Shown piece after piece: positions 1 through 11,898 of a stretch of DNA of 64,000 nt. The position numbers and the translations under genes are program-made. Within the stretch, counting starts at the first letter, position 1; each line of letters starts with the position of its first letter. Under the pieces are notes generated by a model. That model saw only the letters and a list, made by a program, of their open reading frames with translations, did not search any database and was not told the DNA's origin. The DNA is from Antilocapra americana (taxonomy: Eukaryota; Chordata; Mammalia; Artiodactyla; Antilocapridae): positions 44,354,418 to 44,418,417 of the forward strand of contig ML664161.1 in the NCBI GenBank assembly GCA_007570785.1, read 5' to 3'.

Positions 1-286
1 CTTTACTTTCCCTCCACCTTCTAGCCTTGATCTTTCCTTTATGAATAAAAGGTTCAGTAGATCTATGAATTATATCACAATATTCAGTGTTTGTTTGTAC
101 ATTCTCATAATACAGAATTGTTAGATCTTCATTATAGGCTCATCCTTCAATTGTTATATGCTTTCCATGCCCCATTACATGGTGTCTTGTGCCTCCACAA
201 AATGCTCCCATGTAATCAATAAACCTAACCTTTACTTTCAAGGAGTTTCCTCTTTTGATCTTCTTCTCCCTGAGTCCTCCCTTAAA

Positions 287-483
287 AGTGAAAGTCATTC
301 AGTCCTGTCTGACTCTTTTTGACCCCATGGACTACACAGTCCATGGAATTCTCCAGCCCAGAATACTAGAATACTGAAGTGGGTAGCTATTCCCTTCTCC
401 AGGTGATCTACCTGACCCAGGAATCGAACCGGGGTCTCCTGCGTTGCAGGTGGATTCTTTCCCAGCTGAGCTACCAGGGAAGC
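287..483 (-). mobile_element. Bov-tA SINE
   Basis: Reads in reverse from the tail GTGAAAGTCATTCAGTC to the tRNA-related head CTACCAGGGAAGC, with the usual middle (GGACTACACAGTCCATGG, then GATCTACCTGACCCAGG). It is about full length with scattered changes. Bov-tA is a ruminant tRNA-Glu-derived SINE mobilised by the BovB LINE. Confidence 0.95.
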
Positions 484-3400
484 ATCCTCCCCTAGGGTGC
501 ATATTGAAAGTGCAATTCTGGTTAAGAAAGAAGTCAGGTAAGACAGCGCCTTCAGATAGAGGGTGCCTAGAGTTACGAACATTCCCATCTCCATCAGCTC
601 AGCTGAACGATTACAAACATTCTGGCTTTTAATCCATCCAGGAGTTTCTTGTGTCTGGTTTGTCTTGCCCTTCCCTCCTGCCTGTTCTCAGGGCTCACAG
701 GACAAGCCTGTACCCTTCATCCAAGTGGAGGCTTGGATGCCATCCACGGATTGTGGGGGCACCACATTGGGCTCACTTGGCAGTGCTGCCAGGGTGGCTG
801 GGCAGCCTTGTGGCCATCAGCAAGTTTGCGTTGACTGATCGCGTTCCGTCTCCCAACTCTCCTGCCTCCAGGGCTCAACTGGTCCCTGTACTGGCTTCCT
901 GCGTCTACAGCCAGTGTTACAAAGTGTAAAAAGATTTCACCTAATGGAGTACCCCAGTGACACACTGACCCTGTGGCCTGGTCCTGCACCTTTTGAAAGG
1001 TGGCAAAGGTACAAGGTGAGTAAAATTAGGAGTACATGGCCCACTGCTCTATGGATGGACTTGGAGGTGGTGTCTGAGCAGGAAAAGGTCCCATATCTGC
1101 CTCCCTGGGTGGGCTCTTTGCCCTGAACTACTTCACGGATGGGAGGAGAATCACAGCATAACTCTTGGTCTCCAAGTCACCTGAGGAGCCACGGCTTGGC
1201 ATGACCCCAGATCAAGCCTCTGAAAGAAAATTATCTACAAGTGGAAAGCCATGGTGATGGACTGCAGAAGCAGAGTGGAGGCTGGAGCCTGACGGTGCTG
1301 CCTTTAGAGATGAAACTGCCTGCTCTTGATGAGTGGATGGGGTTGACTGCGGGATCGGCAGGCCTCTCAGGCATGCATTCTGGGGAGTGACTAAGCCTAT
1401 ATCACCAGTCCATAGCCCTGGCACACAGACCACTGAAGTCAGACCCAACAGGAGCCCACAAAGCTGAGCAAAATTAGCATATTCTGTAGTTGGCATCTGG
1501 CACAATACCATCCCCCCAGACATCACTATTCACTCACTCAGCCAGGCTGAAGTTGCAGAAGATACCAAGAAGATAAAGACAATTCCTAACCATGGAGGGC
1601 TTTAATCGAAAAGACAGTTAAAGCAACACAAAAAGCTGGCTGTAACAATTTGCAAGAGTAGTGTCCCTAAGTGTAGTCCCTGCCACCTTCACCAGTGTGC
1701 CAGCCTAGATCAGGTTACCTCAATCTCCAGGCAATTTAGAAAGGGGTCTGGTGGAGTGAGCACTCCTCCTTTTGCAGGCTATGAAGAGTGGACAAATACA
1801 TTTGCTCTCTTGAGGATTTTTTTTTGCCTGTTCAATTGCATAAATAATTTTGGCTCCAGAGCTCTCTCCTGACAGCCATGGAAACGTGACATGAAATTTC
1901 GCAAACACACTTTCTGATGAAAGTAAGGCATGCTCTCTTTTACTTAAATAAAAATAGTTCCTATGAGGGTAAAAAAAAAAAAAAACCACCTTTGCAGATG
2001 CCAAGCACATTAGTTGTTAAATTGTGTCTTTCTTTTCTTTTGAATTAAGGTGGAGTGTGCACCCAGATTTGAGTAGCAGGAAAAAGCTCTGGGTGGAGAA
2101 GAGATGAAAGAGTCACAGGGAAGAGGGCAGAAGATCAAAGTCAAGAGTGGAGGTGGGCATGACAGGAGACAGGGCATAAAAAGGAGTGTGAGAGGAAGAA
2201 AGAAGGAAAATAGAACCTAGTTTGCAGTATCATTAAATGATTTGCAGTAAACTGGCCTAATGCTTCAGGAATTTCTTGGCTTGAACCAATTAAAAATATT
2301 ATACATATAAAAAAAAAGACACACAAGAATGAGAAATGCTATTAATCCTTGAAAATAAGTCAAGGATGGGAGCCGTTTCTCCACTGAGTCTGGCAGCCAG
2401 ATGAACAGAGACGACGTCTGTAGACCAGCCCGTTTATCTGACTCCAGAGCTGCTGTGAGGTAGGGCTGGCTAGCAGAACCAGGGAGTTTCTTTTGGATTA
2501 CATGAAGGAATAAAATGGTTTGAAAAAATACACTGGGGAGAGAGAGAAGAAGGAAAAAAAGATTTACTTGCCAGCATACCCACATCACACATATTTCTCT
2601 GATCAACCAAATATAAACTGGAAACTTAGCAATGGGAAAACTAATGTGAACCCCGGTGGTCTGGACTCATCAGAGCCAGAACTGGTTCCTGGCACAGTGT
2701 TTAGCAGGCTGGCGGCCGGTATAGGAAGAAAGAGGAGAGAAGACCGAGGCCAAGGCGTTCAGAGGAACAATGGACGTGAGTCCTTCAGCGTGTCCTTGAA
2801 AAAACAGAATTCCAGGTTGAAGAGGAAGGGGCAGTGTCTCAGGGCCAGTGGAGTCCACAGTGGTTCTCGTTGCCCTCACCCTCCACACATCCTTGGGAAC
2901 TGTGTAGTCCTAAAAGCAGTGGTGACTACCTGTGCCATCTGCCCACCCTCTCTGACAGGGTCCTATGAGGTGCCTGGCAGGACTGCAGCCACAGTCACTG
3001 GTGTCTGCCTTCAAAAGTTGCGGAATTTCCTCCAACACCTTGATTTCTTTTATGCTTTATGCTTCTGACATCCATCAATTTTTCTAAACCCTTCCTGAAT
3101 CTGTTTGTATCTTCAGCTTGTTTACATCCCAAGTGTTGCTTTATCCTTTCTTATTTACTTCCTCAAAACTTCTACTATACCACAGTCTGGTGAAGAAATC
3201 TTTGTCTGCCTTCTGCATGCTCTTTTTGATCTTCTAGACGTCAACACATCTTATCTGGGAGCCTGCCTCTCCCTAGACAGTCACCGAAGACCGAGCGTAT
3301 GCCGGACCCTGTGTGCCACGGTATGGTGATCACAGAGGTGAAGGGCAAAGAGACGGTGGCTGGAGAGGCCTAGAGAAGTGAACACAGGATGGCAGGGAGC

Positions 3401-3514
3401 TCGGAAGAGGGGACTCCACTCCAGACCTAGGGAGTCAAGGCGGGGTCAAGAAAAGATTCCTAGAGGAGAAGATAGTTGATGGTTGAACACTGAGAAGGAA
3501 TTTTATTAACCCAA

Positions 3515-3718
3515 AGTGAAGTGATGTTGCTCAGTTGTGCCCGACTCTTTGTGACCCCATGGACTGTAGCCTGCCAGGCTCCTCCATCCATGGGATTTTC
3601 CAGGTAAGAATAATGGAGTGGGTTGCCATTTCCTTCCCCAGGAGATCTTCCTGACCCAGGGATTGAACCCAGGTCTTCCTTATTGTAGGCAGATGCTTTA
3701 CTGTCTGAGCCACCAGGG
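3515..3718 (-). mobile_element. Bov-tA SINE, left arm of a head-to-head pair
   Basis: Reverse-oriented Bov-tA whose head end (GAGCCACCAGGG) abuts the head of a second copy. The outer edge touches TTATTAACCCAA at 3503-3514, which recurs after the second copy at 3886-3897. The pair therefore shares one target-site duplication. Confidence 0.95.
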
Positions 3719-3885
3719 CTTCCCTTGTGGCTCAGCTGGTAAAGAATCCGCCTGCAATGCGGGAGACCTGGGTTGGGAAGATCCCCTGGAGAAGGGAAAG
3801 GCTACCCACTCCAGTATTCTGGCCTGGAGAATTCTATGGACTGTATGGGGTCGCAAAGAGTCAGACACGACTGAGCAACTTGCAC
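3719..3885 (+). mobile_element. Bov-tA SINE, right arm of a head-to-head pair
   Basis: Forward Bov-tA from CTTCCCTTGTGGCTCAG through GAATCCGCCTGCAATGCGGG to GACACGACTGAGCAACTTG. It lacks a few internal bases near GACCTGGGTTGGGAAG. The downstream duplication TTATTAACCCAA at 3886-3897 matches the one left of the first arm. Confidence 0.95.
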
Positions 3886-5016
3886 TTATTAACCCAAGGG
3901 AGGTGGGAATTTTCTGGGAAAGGCAATGGAAAGGAAGTTGCTACAGGCAGACAGAGAACCCAAGGGAAGTAAGAGGCGAGCCAAGGGAATGGCAGATTTG
4001 CTAGGTCCAGAGGAGGAGGCAGGGCTGAGAAGTGTGCTGAAGTGTCACTCTGTAGCCTGAGTCTCACTCTATGATTCCTTCAAATGTTTTTAAATAGAAA
4101 AGGAGCACCATCACTAAAAATTAAGCACCATTTTCCCTACAGAAGAACAACATGCTGTTTCTACCTCTATAAGTTTTTCCCTCTTTTGCTTACTGTTTCT
4201 TCCTGTTAAGTGACAGTCCTTTATTTAAATATTTTGTCCCATTTGCAAGACAATAGTTCCTGGGACTATTACTAGATTCCAAAAAATAGTTGAAAGTCTA
4301 CAAACAAGATCAGAGGGGAAGTCCCTAAACTCTTACACACATACACACAAAAAAAGGGGAGCAAAGGAATTCATTTCTCTCTTGATTCATTTTCATTTTA
4401 AAGGAACCATCATACATCATGTTCTTTAAAGAGTTCCAGGGATTTCAAGCAAACGAATCAATGCTTACCTCATCTTCCTGTGCAAAAGGCTTCTCCAAGT
4501 CTGTTCTGGCTCATTGAATCTATACTTGTACCTGCTTAACTCACTGTGTGGTCCTTCCCTTTTCTCTTAGCTTAGAAAATGGACCTAGGATTTTATTAAA
4601 GCCTGCGGCTGAGAGTGCCAAGGATAGGTTGACGAGAGGAATGGGGAATTCTAAGCATGTCCTTGGTAGAAGATGCACCATGGAATTTTTGAGTCTTTGT
4701 GTGTGTGGTAAATATTGACTGTTGCTAACTAGAACTCTGGCTGTGTGGGGCAAAAAGCTGCTGCCATGATGCCCTGAGCTTACACCACACATCTGCCTGA
4801 GCGCTTATCCCAGACCTATGGGGCTAGTCTTGCCCATGCCCTTTGAAGACAAATACCAGAGGAGATTCCTGTGAGGTGTGAATTTCTGCCTGTACTAGTA
4901 GAAAGCAGAAGAGAGTTACTGTGACTTTGGCCTAAAGCTGTAAGGTATTCCCAAATAGGTCATCTCCTATTTAGGTACTCAAGTTGCTCAGTGCCTCTGG
5001 CATTTAAGCTGTCTTT

Positions 5017-5060
5017 CAGTGGGTCACAAAGAGCTGGACATGACTGAAGTGACTCAGCAG
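5017..5060 (+). mobile_element. Fragment of Bov-A/BovB tail
   Basis: Short match to the shared 3' end: GTGGGTCACAAAGAGCTGGA followed by CATGACTGAAGTGACTCAGC. Too short to assign to SINE or LINE. Confidence 0.75.
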
Positions 5061-5944
5061 TCAGGATCGTTCATCCTGTCCAGCTGGCAAAATAAAACAC
5101 ACAGCATGTATGGGCATAAAATGGCTGCATTTCAAGCTTGAGTTAGTTCTCCTTTTCCAACTACACCCCCACGTGGAGCTGTCTAGAGCTCCCCCAGCAA
5201 AGGAGGCAGCCTCACCCTCAGTCTGGCGGGTAGCTTCTGACCCAGCTTTCAGCTGCAGACCTCTTCCTCTCCTAGGGAAATACAGCCACTGGGTGACTCT
5301 TGTTACCCCATCCTGATTTCAGAATCTGACTGCACTCACTGTGAAGTATCTGCATCGTCCGAGAAATGGCACTGGGCTTAGGTCTAAGTGCACAATGTAG
5401 AATTGAACTTAGTTGTTGAGGGCCCGAGAAAGGTGAGCGGACTCGAGATAAAGGTTGCCCCACACACATTCTTCAAGGCTCAACCTTGAGTCTTCCTCAG
5501 TTCCCTGAAATGGAAATGAATCACTGTTCCCCTGAATTCCCATTAAAATCTGTTTATGTCCCTCAGGCAACTCATGGCTCTGACTGACTTGTTTTATGGC
5601 TAACAGGTAACTGTGGTCCATCTTCTCCATCAGACTGAGAGATCCTCAATAGCCCAGAGTAGGTCTTACTGTGCTGTTCCAAATTCTAAACACTCTCCAG
5701 TTCTCAGGACACCAACCTCCAAAACATCAAGCTGTTGAACTCAAGGCTAGAGAATGGTTGGTTTCCTGGTTCCCTAGTGGATTGCACAAACCTCCAGCCT
5801 GCTGGCTCGCTCGATGGTTTTGGACTTTCATGTGAGCCAATCCTTTGAAATAAATCTTTTTCTTTTTTCCTTTCTCTATTTTTCTCTCTCCCCATACATG
5901 TGAGTGTGAATATAATTATATATATATGTTCTCCATAAAATTAC

Positions 5945-6151
5945 ACATGTGCTTAGTCACTCAGTCATGTCTAACTCTTTGTGACCACATGGACTGTAGC
6001 CTGCCAGGCTCCTCTGTCCATGGGGATTTTCTAGGCCAGAATAGTGGAGTGGGTTCCAGTAGTTCTGCAGCGGATCTCCCCAATCTGGGGATGGAACTCA
6101 GGTCTCGACATCATAGGCAGATTCTTCGCCGTCTGAGCCACCAAGGAAGCC
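5945..6151 (-). mobile_element. Bov-tA SINE
   Basis: Reverse copy from GCTTAGTCACTCAGTCATGT to CTGAGCCACCAAGGAAGCC. It is followed at once by the GT-rich array at 6160. Confidence 0.94.
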
Positions 6152-6155
6152 TTAA

Positions 6156-6159
<4 letters not shown>

Positions 6160-6187
<28 letters not shown>

Positions 6188-6297
6188 ACTGATTGATTCT
6201 GGTTCTCTGGGGTGTGTGTGTGTGTGTGTGTGTGTGTCTGGTTCTCTGGTGTGTGTGTGTGTCTGGTGTGTGTGTGTGTGTGTGTGTCTGGTTCTCT

Positions 6298-6341
<44 letters not shown>

Positions 6342-6361
6342 GATTGATTCTGGTTCTCTGG
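6160..6361. repeat. Compound (GT)n array with CTGGTTCTCTGG spacers
   Basis: GT runs are broken by four copies of CTGGTTCTCTGG (6199-6210, 6238-6249, 6288-6299, 6350-6361). The first and last are preceded by the longer shared string GTGTACTGATTGATT. This looks like expansion of a spacer plus GT unit, and its length is probably polymorphic. Confidence 0.93.
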
Positions 6362-6949
6362 TGAACCCTGACTAACAACAAGGATAAAGGAAGCTAGAAA
6401 TGCTTTAAGAAAATGTCGACAGCTGGCCTTAGTGGCCTGTTCTAATTCAGGGTCACAGTATAGAAGACCTTAAGGAAGTGTTTGATGGGAATCAGAGTTT
6501 AGGGAGCTGAGAAAGAAAAGGCACGGCTTCTGTTCGTGGAACTTAACCACAACAAGGGCCAGAGGGCCAGAGGGCCCAGCCTGCCAATGCTGTCTGGTTG
6601 CAACAGCATCAGTGAACCAACAAAGGCATAAATGGACACCTCTTTGGGCTACAGTGCCAACATACATGCAGTGACACTATGGGCTGCTCTCAGAGTGGCA
6701 GGGAATCCAGGCTGGAGAACTTGTGTAGAGAGGGAGCTACGAAATTCACAGGAAGTGGGTTTGTCCTCTGCCCCTGATAAGCCAGTCCTCTCTCTTGGCT
6801 CTGGCTGAGATGGAAGCTTTGGCCCCCTGGACTGTGTCATCCTAAGGGCTGCTCCCAGAATGGAGCTGGGCAGCACAGAGAACGGGCCCCAGAGCCTCCT
6901 CCTCAAATATGTGTTGACCACATGGGTGAGTGAATAAAACCTGCTTCAA

Positions 6950-7150
6950 AATAGTATTATCATATATTCTCTCATTTGATTCTCTAAAAAAACAAAACCA
7001 TAAGGCAGATGATGCAATCAGTACTGAGCTCATTTCACAGTTGTGATCATCTGAGAGATTAAGGGATTTGTCCAAAGCTACATGAACTCTTCAGTGGCAG
7101 AGTTGAAACGTAAAAGATCCTGGGTTTAAGTTTCATGTTTTTTCCATTAC
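6950..7150 (-). mobile_element. MIR SINE remnant
   Basis: The order of words fits a reversed MIR core: TTTGATTCTC, GAGCTCATTTCACAG, GAGAGATTAAGGGATTTGTC and GGCAGAGTTGAA. It is diverged, as expected for this old mammalian family. Confidence 0.65.
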
Positions 7151-8350
7151 CCCAGTTTGGCTCTTCATTTCACTCCTGGGTTAAATTATGGTAACAAAGG
7201 GCCCCTGTCTCCTTCTGACCTTTCCTCAAAGGCACAGAGTCACAGAGACAGCTGCTGAAGAGGAACTCCTACCTCTTCTGTCCAGCTGCCTTGCCTCTGA
7301 TCTCTGATACCAGAGAAAGACCACTCTGGCCCTAGGGCTTAAAGACCTTAAGGAGGGGTTGTGGATTGCTCACAACTAAACCAGCACCAGCTAAAGACTT
7401 CACATTAGCCAGTGTGAAGTCATACAGCCAATTATGTGTCTTCCCAGGCAGAGAACATCCACTATCTGGGATGTTACAATCACTGCCTATATCCAAGTAG
7501 GAGTAGAGCCTGGGGATGATAGGATAGCTGGGAGAGTTAATTTAAAAGATAGGGGAAAAGATAAGAAATGAAAGAAGGGGTTTATCTGAATGGTAGATAA
7601 TTTCGGTAAGGGACAGAAAACAGCTCTCCTGTGGCATGGGGCTCTGAACTGGTCACGATCACTTGCTATGCTGTGTGGAGAATGGTGCTAAGGCCGTCTC
7701 GGGGGGCCGAACAAGGAATGAGGTATCCATGGGCCACGTCTGCTCCTGGCTCAGATGCACAGAGTGGGAACCTCAGAGCCATGTGGAATGGCTGGCCGCT
7801 GGGTGTCAAGCTTGTGAAAAGACAGGCAAGGAGAACAAAGGAGATCAAAGTAAAAACACTTCAAAAGAATAAGACAAGATGGTCTGAAGTGAAGCATTAG
7901 CAACAAGAGAGCTTCACCACAAGGAAAGCCTACGTGAAACAGGAAAAAATGCTTCTTCATGGAGTAGAGCAGGAAGGAAGGCAGGTCTCCACACGGGCAG
8001 GACCACTCAGAGGAGAGGGTGGGAGAGCACCACTGAGGGGTCACGTGGTTCCATTTTGCCTGATGCCACCAGGCAGGGGTGGAGTTCAAGTGCACCCCCT
8101 GGCATCAGAGTGAAGGCGGTCTGGACCAGGAAAGCTCTGCTGGCAGTGTCCTCCGCATCCCTGGATCCTCAAGCCACATTCTAGTCCCCATCACAGGAAG
8201 CCCCCAGAGATCTCTAGGAATTCACCAAGACACAGGAGGCAGCGTTCTGCCAGAGAGGTCAAATAGCAAGTGCTCTGTCTGAGGACGAATGTTTGACTGC
8301 ACACAGGAGAGGCCGGGGCAGAGGAACAGCAAGAAGCCCAACACACCAAG

Positions 8351-8382
8351 TGCGGGTGTGCGTGCGTGCGTGCGTGTCTGCG
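8351..8382. repeat. (TGCG)n-like microsatellite
   Basis: TGCG/TGTG units with a core of GTGCGTGCGTGCGTGCGTG. A local CpG-rich spot of simple-repeat origin. Confidence 0.85.
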
Positions 8383-9339
8383 CGCCAGCACGCTGCTGCC
8401 CAGCCTCGCCTCTGAATGCAGACCGTGCCTCCCGTAATCCCTTCTCCGGCTCAGCCTCCCTCGCACACAAGCCAACTGGCAAAACACAGCCCCCATTCTG
8501 CTCAGGAATGTGCTTTCGGAAACTTAATCTAGCTGCTGAGTCTGGGCCAAATCTCCCATGGCATTAACCCAAAGACAGCACCCCTTTCTCCCACCTTCCC
8601 GCCACCCCGTCACTGCCTCCTCCAAGTCTGGGAGGCTGTAGTTCCAGTCCACCAACTCCCTCCGTCCCAGGACACAGACCCTGCAGGCCTGCTCTCCATT
8701 TCCAGCACTTCTCCATCCATCTTCTGGTCAGGCCCACACATTTCCCTTCTGATTCATGTCTAAGTGACACGCCAATAGCTCTTGGCTTTCAAACAAGACT
8801 CGCCTCGGCTTCTGCACAAGCCCCCTCTTCTCTCACTGTGCCTCCTTGGGTTGCAACCAAACCCTTCCCTTTGTCCTCACTGCCAACTGCAGATCCCTTC
8901 AAGCACCAGAGAAAGAGGGGCCAGGAATTTTTTAAAAATAAAAGCTATAAATTGTCTCTCCTCACACAGATTCACCTTGAAGTAGGAGGAATGCTCCAAA
9001 ATAAATCATCTACTCTCCAGCTCTCTCTTCCTCCAAACAGTGAAAGGTGCAGCTTCGCTCCTGAGTGGGCCAAGTTAGAGAGTCTCATGGATCTTCACAG
9101 ACAAGGGCCAACTATCTGCAAGGTAGCAAACCTGCGGGAGGAGCAGTGGCCCCCTTCAAAGGCACAAACATTGCTAAAAAGCACTTCTCATTTGTAAAGA
9201 TGGACAACTGGAAGGGACCCGCTTGCTCAGCTCTAACAGAGGGTGCAGTACATTATAGTGGAGTCACTCTGGGATGTTCCAGGGCTCTGCACAACTGTGC
9301 CTCTGCTCTGGTGGGCGCCAGAAGACAGATGAACTAGGA

Positions 9340-9685
9340 GACAGCTGGCAAGGTGGTTACACAGAATGTACAGGCAAAAAACACATCAAAGTGTTCACTT
9401 GAGATTAGTGCACTTTATGTACTTTACTGGATGCACTTGATACTCCACAAAAAATGTAAATACGGTCATACGGCCAATGGAAAATGCTTGTCCTACAATG
9501 TCAAAGGGGAGAGGCTAAAGATAGTAACTATCTTCAGTGCCGTAAAAACACGGGTACAGATGAAGGCTAGAAGGATTCACTTTAAAAGGACGATGGTGGC
9601 TCTGTGAGGATGGTGAGACATTTTCTGTATATTCTAAACTTTCTATGTGTCATTTTAATTATCATTAAAAAAATATAAGAGAAGT
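9340..9685 (+). mobile_element. Old L1-type 3' remnant
   Basis: Shows words typical of old L1-like 3' sequence: CAAAGTGTTCACTTGAGATT, GTGCACTTTATGTACTTTAC, then TTCTAAACTTTCTATGTGTC and an A-rich end. Subfamily and exact limits are unsure. Confidence 0.5.
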
Positions 9686-10446
9686 ATGATGGTAAGAAGC
9701 ATAGCTCTGACCTCAGCCCCTCTTGCTATGACAAGAGGGTCTCTCCCCACCTTCTCACCTGAGTGAAGAAGCCTCCCCTAGCCCACCAGCACAGCCGGGG
9801 GCCCAGGGCCTGCCTCCCTCACTGAACCCTGACTATAACCCGAACTCTAAGCCTGCTCTCTAGAAGTCTGGTCCTCGGGGTCAGTGAGGACTGCTGCAGC
9901 CACAAAGGAAAAGTGGCTCCCACTGTGGGGGGGCTCTAACATGCAGCTGCCTTTTGGCCTTGTCCCCAGGAGGGTAGCTGGGGACCCTCTGCCTTCCTCC
10001 CTCCCTCTTCTGAGCAGAGGGCAGGGCCGCTAGATTGCTTCCCAAGAAAAGAGGCACACTGTGGCAGCCTCTGTTCTATTCTCTGTTCTCCCATGGACTG
10101 AAGGCCAGAGGCATCTGGAAACCAGAGGCAATGAAAGGTCTTTTTTTCCCGCCTGCTTTTCTACTTTCCCAACTCTCACCACTCTCCTCCCAGGACTCAC
10201 GCTTCACACTTCAAGGAGCCCAGCTGACTTTCAAGAGCATTTTATAAGTTTCCTGCCTCTGGTATGACCCATAACATAAGGATCCCTACCCTCCCAGAAC
10301 TACAGCATCAACAAGGGAGATGATGATGGTGATATGGAGGCGGGGGGTCTGGGACAAGGGGCACTGCTGGGTCATGAGGGGACAGAGAACCTCAAAGAGT
10401 AAGTCCAAACACCATTAAGCTCTCCACAAGGTTCCCTACACTTCGG

Positions 10447-10664
10447 CCAGCAGAGAAAGTGAAAGTGTTAGTCATTCAGTCGTTTCCGACTCTGTGACCC
10501 CATGGATTGAAGCCCCCTCGACTCCTCCGTCCATGGGATTCTCCAGGCAATAATACTGGAGTGGGTTGCCATTTCCTTCTCCAGAGGATCTTCCTAACCC
10601 AGGGATCGAACCGGGGTCTCCTGCATTTCAGGCAGACTCTTTACCGACTGGGCCAGCAGGGAAG
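10447..10664 (-). mobile_element. Bov-tA SINE
   Basis: Reverse full-length-like copy from GTGAAAGTGTTAGTCATTC to GGGCCAGCAGGGAAG, including the tRNA-part words AGGGATCGAACCGGGGTCTC and TGCATTTCAGGCAG. Confidence 0.95.
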
Positions 10665-10682
10665 GGGAAGTAATTCTTAATA

Positions 10683-10882
10683 CTGTTGGCCCTTGAACAG
10701 CATGGGTGTGAACTACATGGGTCCAGTTGGCCATGAGTCTCTTCCCATAATAAATACTACAGTACCACATGACCAGAGGTTGGTTGGACCTCAGATGAAG
10801 AGGACCCCTTATGAGTTATATGTAGAGTCTCAACTGTCCAGAGAGTCAGCAACCCTAACCCTGCATTGTTCAAGGGCTAAAT
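10683..10882. mobile_element. Small DNA-transposon remnant with terminal inverted repeats
   Basis: The left end CTGTTGGCCCTTGAACAGCA pairs with the right end, whose reverse complement is TTTAGCCCTTGAACAATGCA. That gives about 200 bp with matching inverted ends and a TA next to the left end. It resembles non-autonomous Tigger-type (pogo) elements; the family name is tentative. Confidence 0.68.
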
Positions 10883-11619
10883 GTTTCCTGGCCATATACT
10901 CAGCATATAAGAACAGGTGCTGGGGCTGCTCTGTAGCCTTCGGGAGTTTATTTAATCAGCCAAGCCTCATTTCCCCTGCAAAATCAGGTAGTGTGTGCAC
11001 TGAGCTTGGGCACAACAGTATATCCAAGTGGTAATTAAATGTAAGAATAGTAAGAAGACTTCTCCTGGCATCCTCTTTGGACCAACTGTATCCTCATCTC
11101 TTCCTCTTTCCCTCTTTATCACAGTTGCCTTTTCATTGTGTTCTACTGTTTCTATTCTAGGCATCTAGAATAGGCCTGCCTCTCAGAGATGTAAGAGGCC
11201 AAGAGGAAATGGGCAGTATCTGTTCAGACCATATGTAGCCCTGTACATGCTCTGACTGCAACTGCTGTGAGGATGGAGTGGGCGGGGGTGGAAGGACGGG
11301 CAGCAAAGAGCTGGCACCACCACATCTAAGGCCACAGAGTGACCAAGTAGAAAGGCATGGCATGGCCCAGCTCTAGGGCCCACAGGAATAGGTCAGCCAT
11401 GTCAAGCTCCCTTCGGGATAGACACTCACTCCTGGTATGGCCCCTACCCAGAGAGCTCAAAGGTTCCCCAGAAATTGGATATTACTGGGCAGCCACCACT
11501 GTCTGATCAGAAAGGTCAGCTGGTAAGGCCCTTTTTATGATAAGGCTAACAACAGGGGGGTGTTACTTGGGATGGGGAACAGAGAAAGAGTAGGAGGTGG
11601 GCAGAGGGGCAGGACTCAC

Positions 11620-11898
11620 TGGCTAGTGTCACAGTAGCTGGCACGCTGGCCACGGCCCCTGCAGGCATCCGGGCCACACACTGGTACCGGCCCACGGTGT
11701 GGCTGTTGAGGGCGGTGATGACGAGGGTCCCACGGGTGATGAGGATGCCCAGGGCATCATCCGAGCCATTCAGCTCCTTCCCGTTCAGGCGCCAGGTGGT
11801 GTTCATCCAGGGGGGCTCCACCACGCAGCCCAGGATCACGGTCCCTCCCAGCTTCTGGACAGTGGAAGAAGGCTGGACGGTGACCTGAGGAACCTCAT
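11620..11898 (-). CDS. BOC: BOC coding exon: first Ig domain
   Basis: A 279-nt exon, phase 1 at both ends, encodes the rest of residue 33 to about residue 125: one complete Ig-like domain. The acceptor tract is CCCTGTTCTTCCTCCAG; the donor after CTAGCCA is GTGAGT (11614-11619). By my count the Ig-fold residues are Cys57, Trp68 and Cys106, with the GRYQC motif around the second cysteine. Two N-glycosylation sequons are visible, Asn65-Thr-Thr and Asn76-Gly-Ser. The domain ends with AGAVASVPATVTLA as in mammalian BOC. One domain per phase-1 exon is usual for this family. In BOC the Hedgehog-binding site is in an FNIII domain outside this window, so this domain probably supports adhesion or ectodomain structure. 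The next exon (Ig domain 2) was not found down to position 1. Confidence 0.95.

Larger units (their letters stand above)
1..11619 (-). other. BOC intron downstream of the Ig1 exon (partial)
   Basis: At least 11.6 kb of intron runs off the left edge. It holds Bov-tA copies (287-483, 3515-3885 pair, 5945-6151, 10447-10664), a SINE tail scrap (5017-5060), a GT-rich array (6160-6361), MIR-like sequence (6950-7150), an L1-type 3' remnant (9340-9685) and a small inverted-repeat element (10683-10882). I see no exon or clear element in 484-3502, 3898-5016, 5061-5944, 6381-6949, 7150-8350, 8383-9340, 9686-10446 or 10883-11613. The BOC Ig2 exon was looked for on the minus strand and not found. Confidence 0.75.

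Noticed and set aside
2520..3068. 182-codon plus-strand open frame
   Set aside because: Lies antisense within a BOC intron, no recognisable domain, composition as expected by chance.
6031..6381. Open frames rich in Thr-His or Cys-Val
   Set aside because: They are translations of the GT/CA array and a Bov-tA SINE.
1..11613. BOC Ig domain 2 exon
   Set aside because: I searched the minus strand for sequence like the start of the second Ig domain after Ig1 and found none, so it is taken to lie outside the window.
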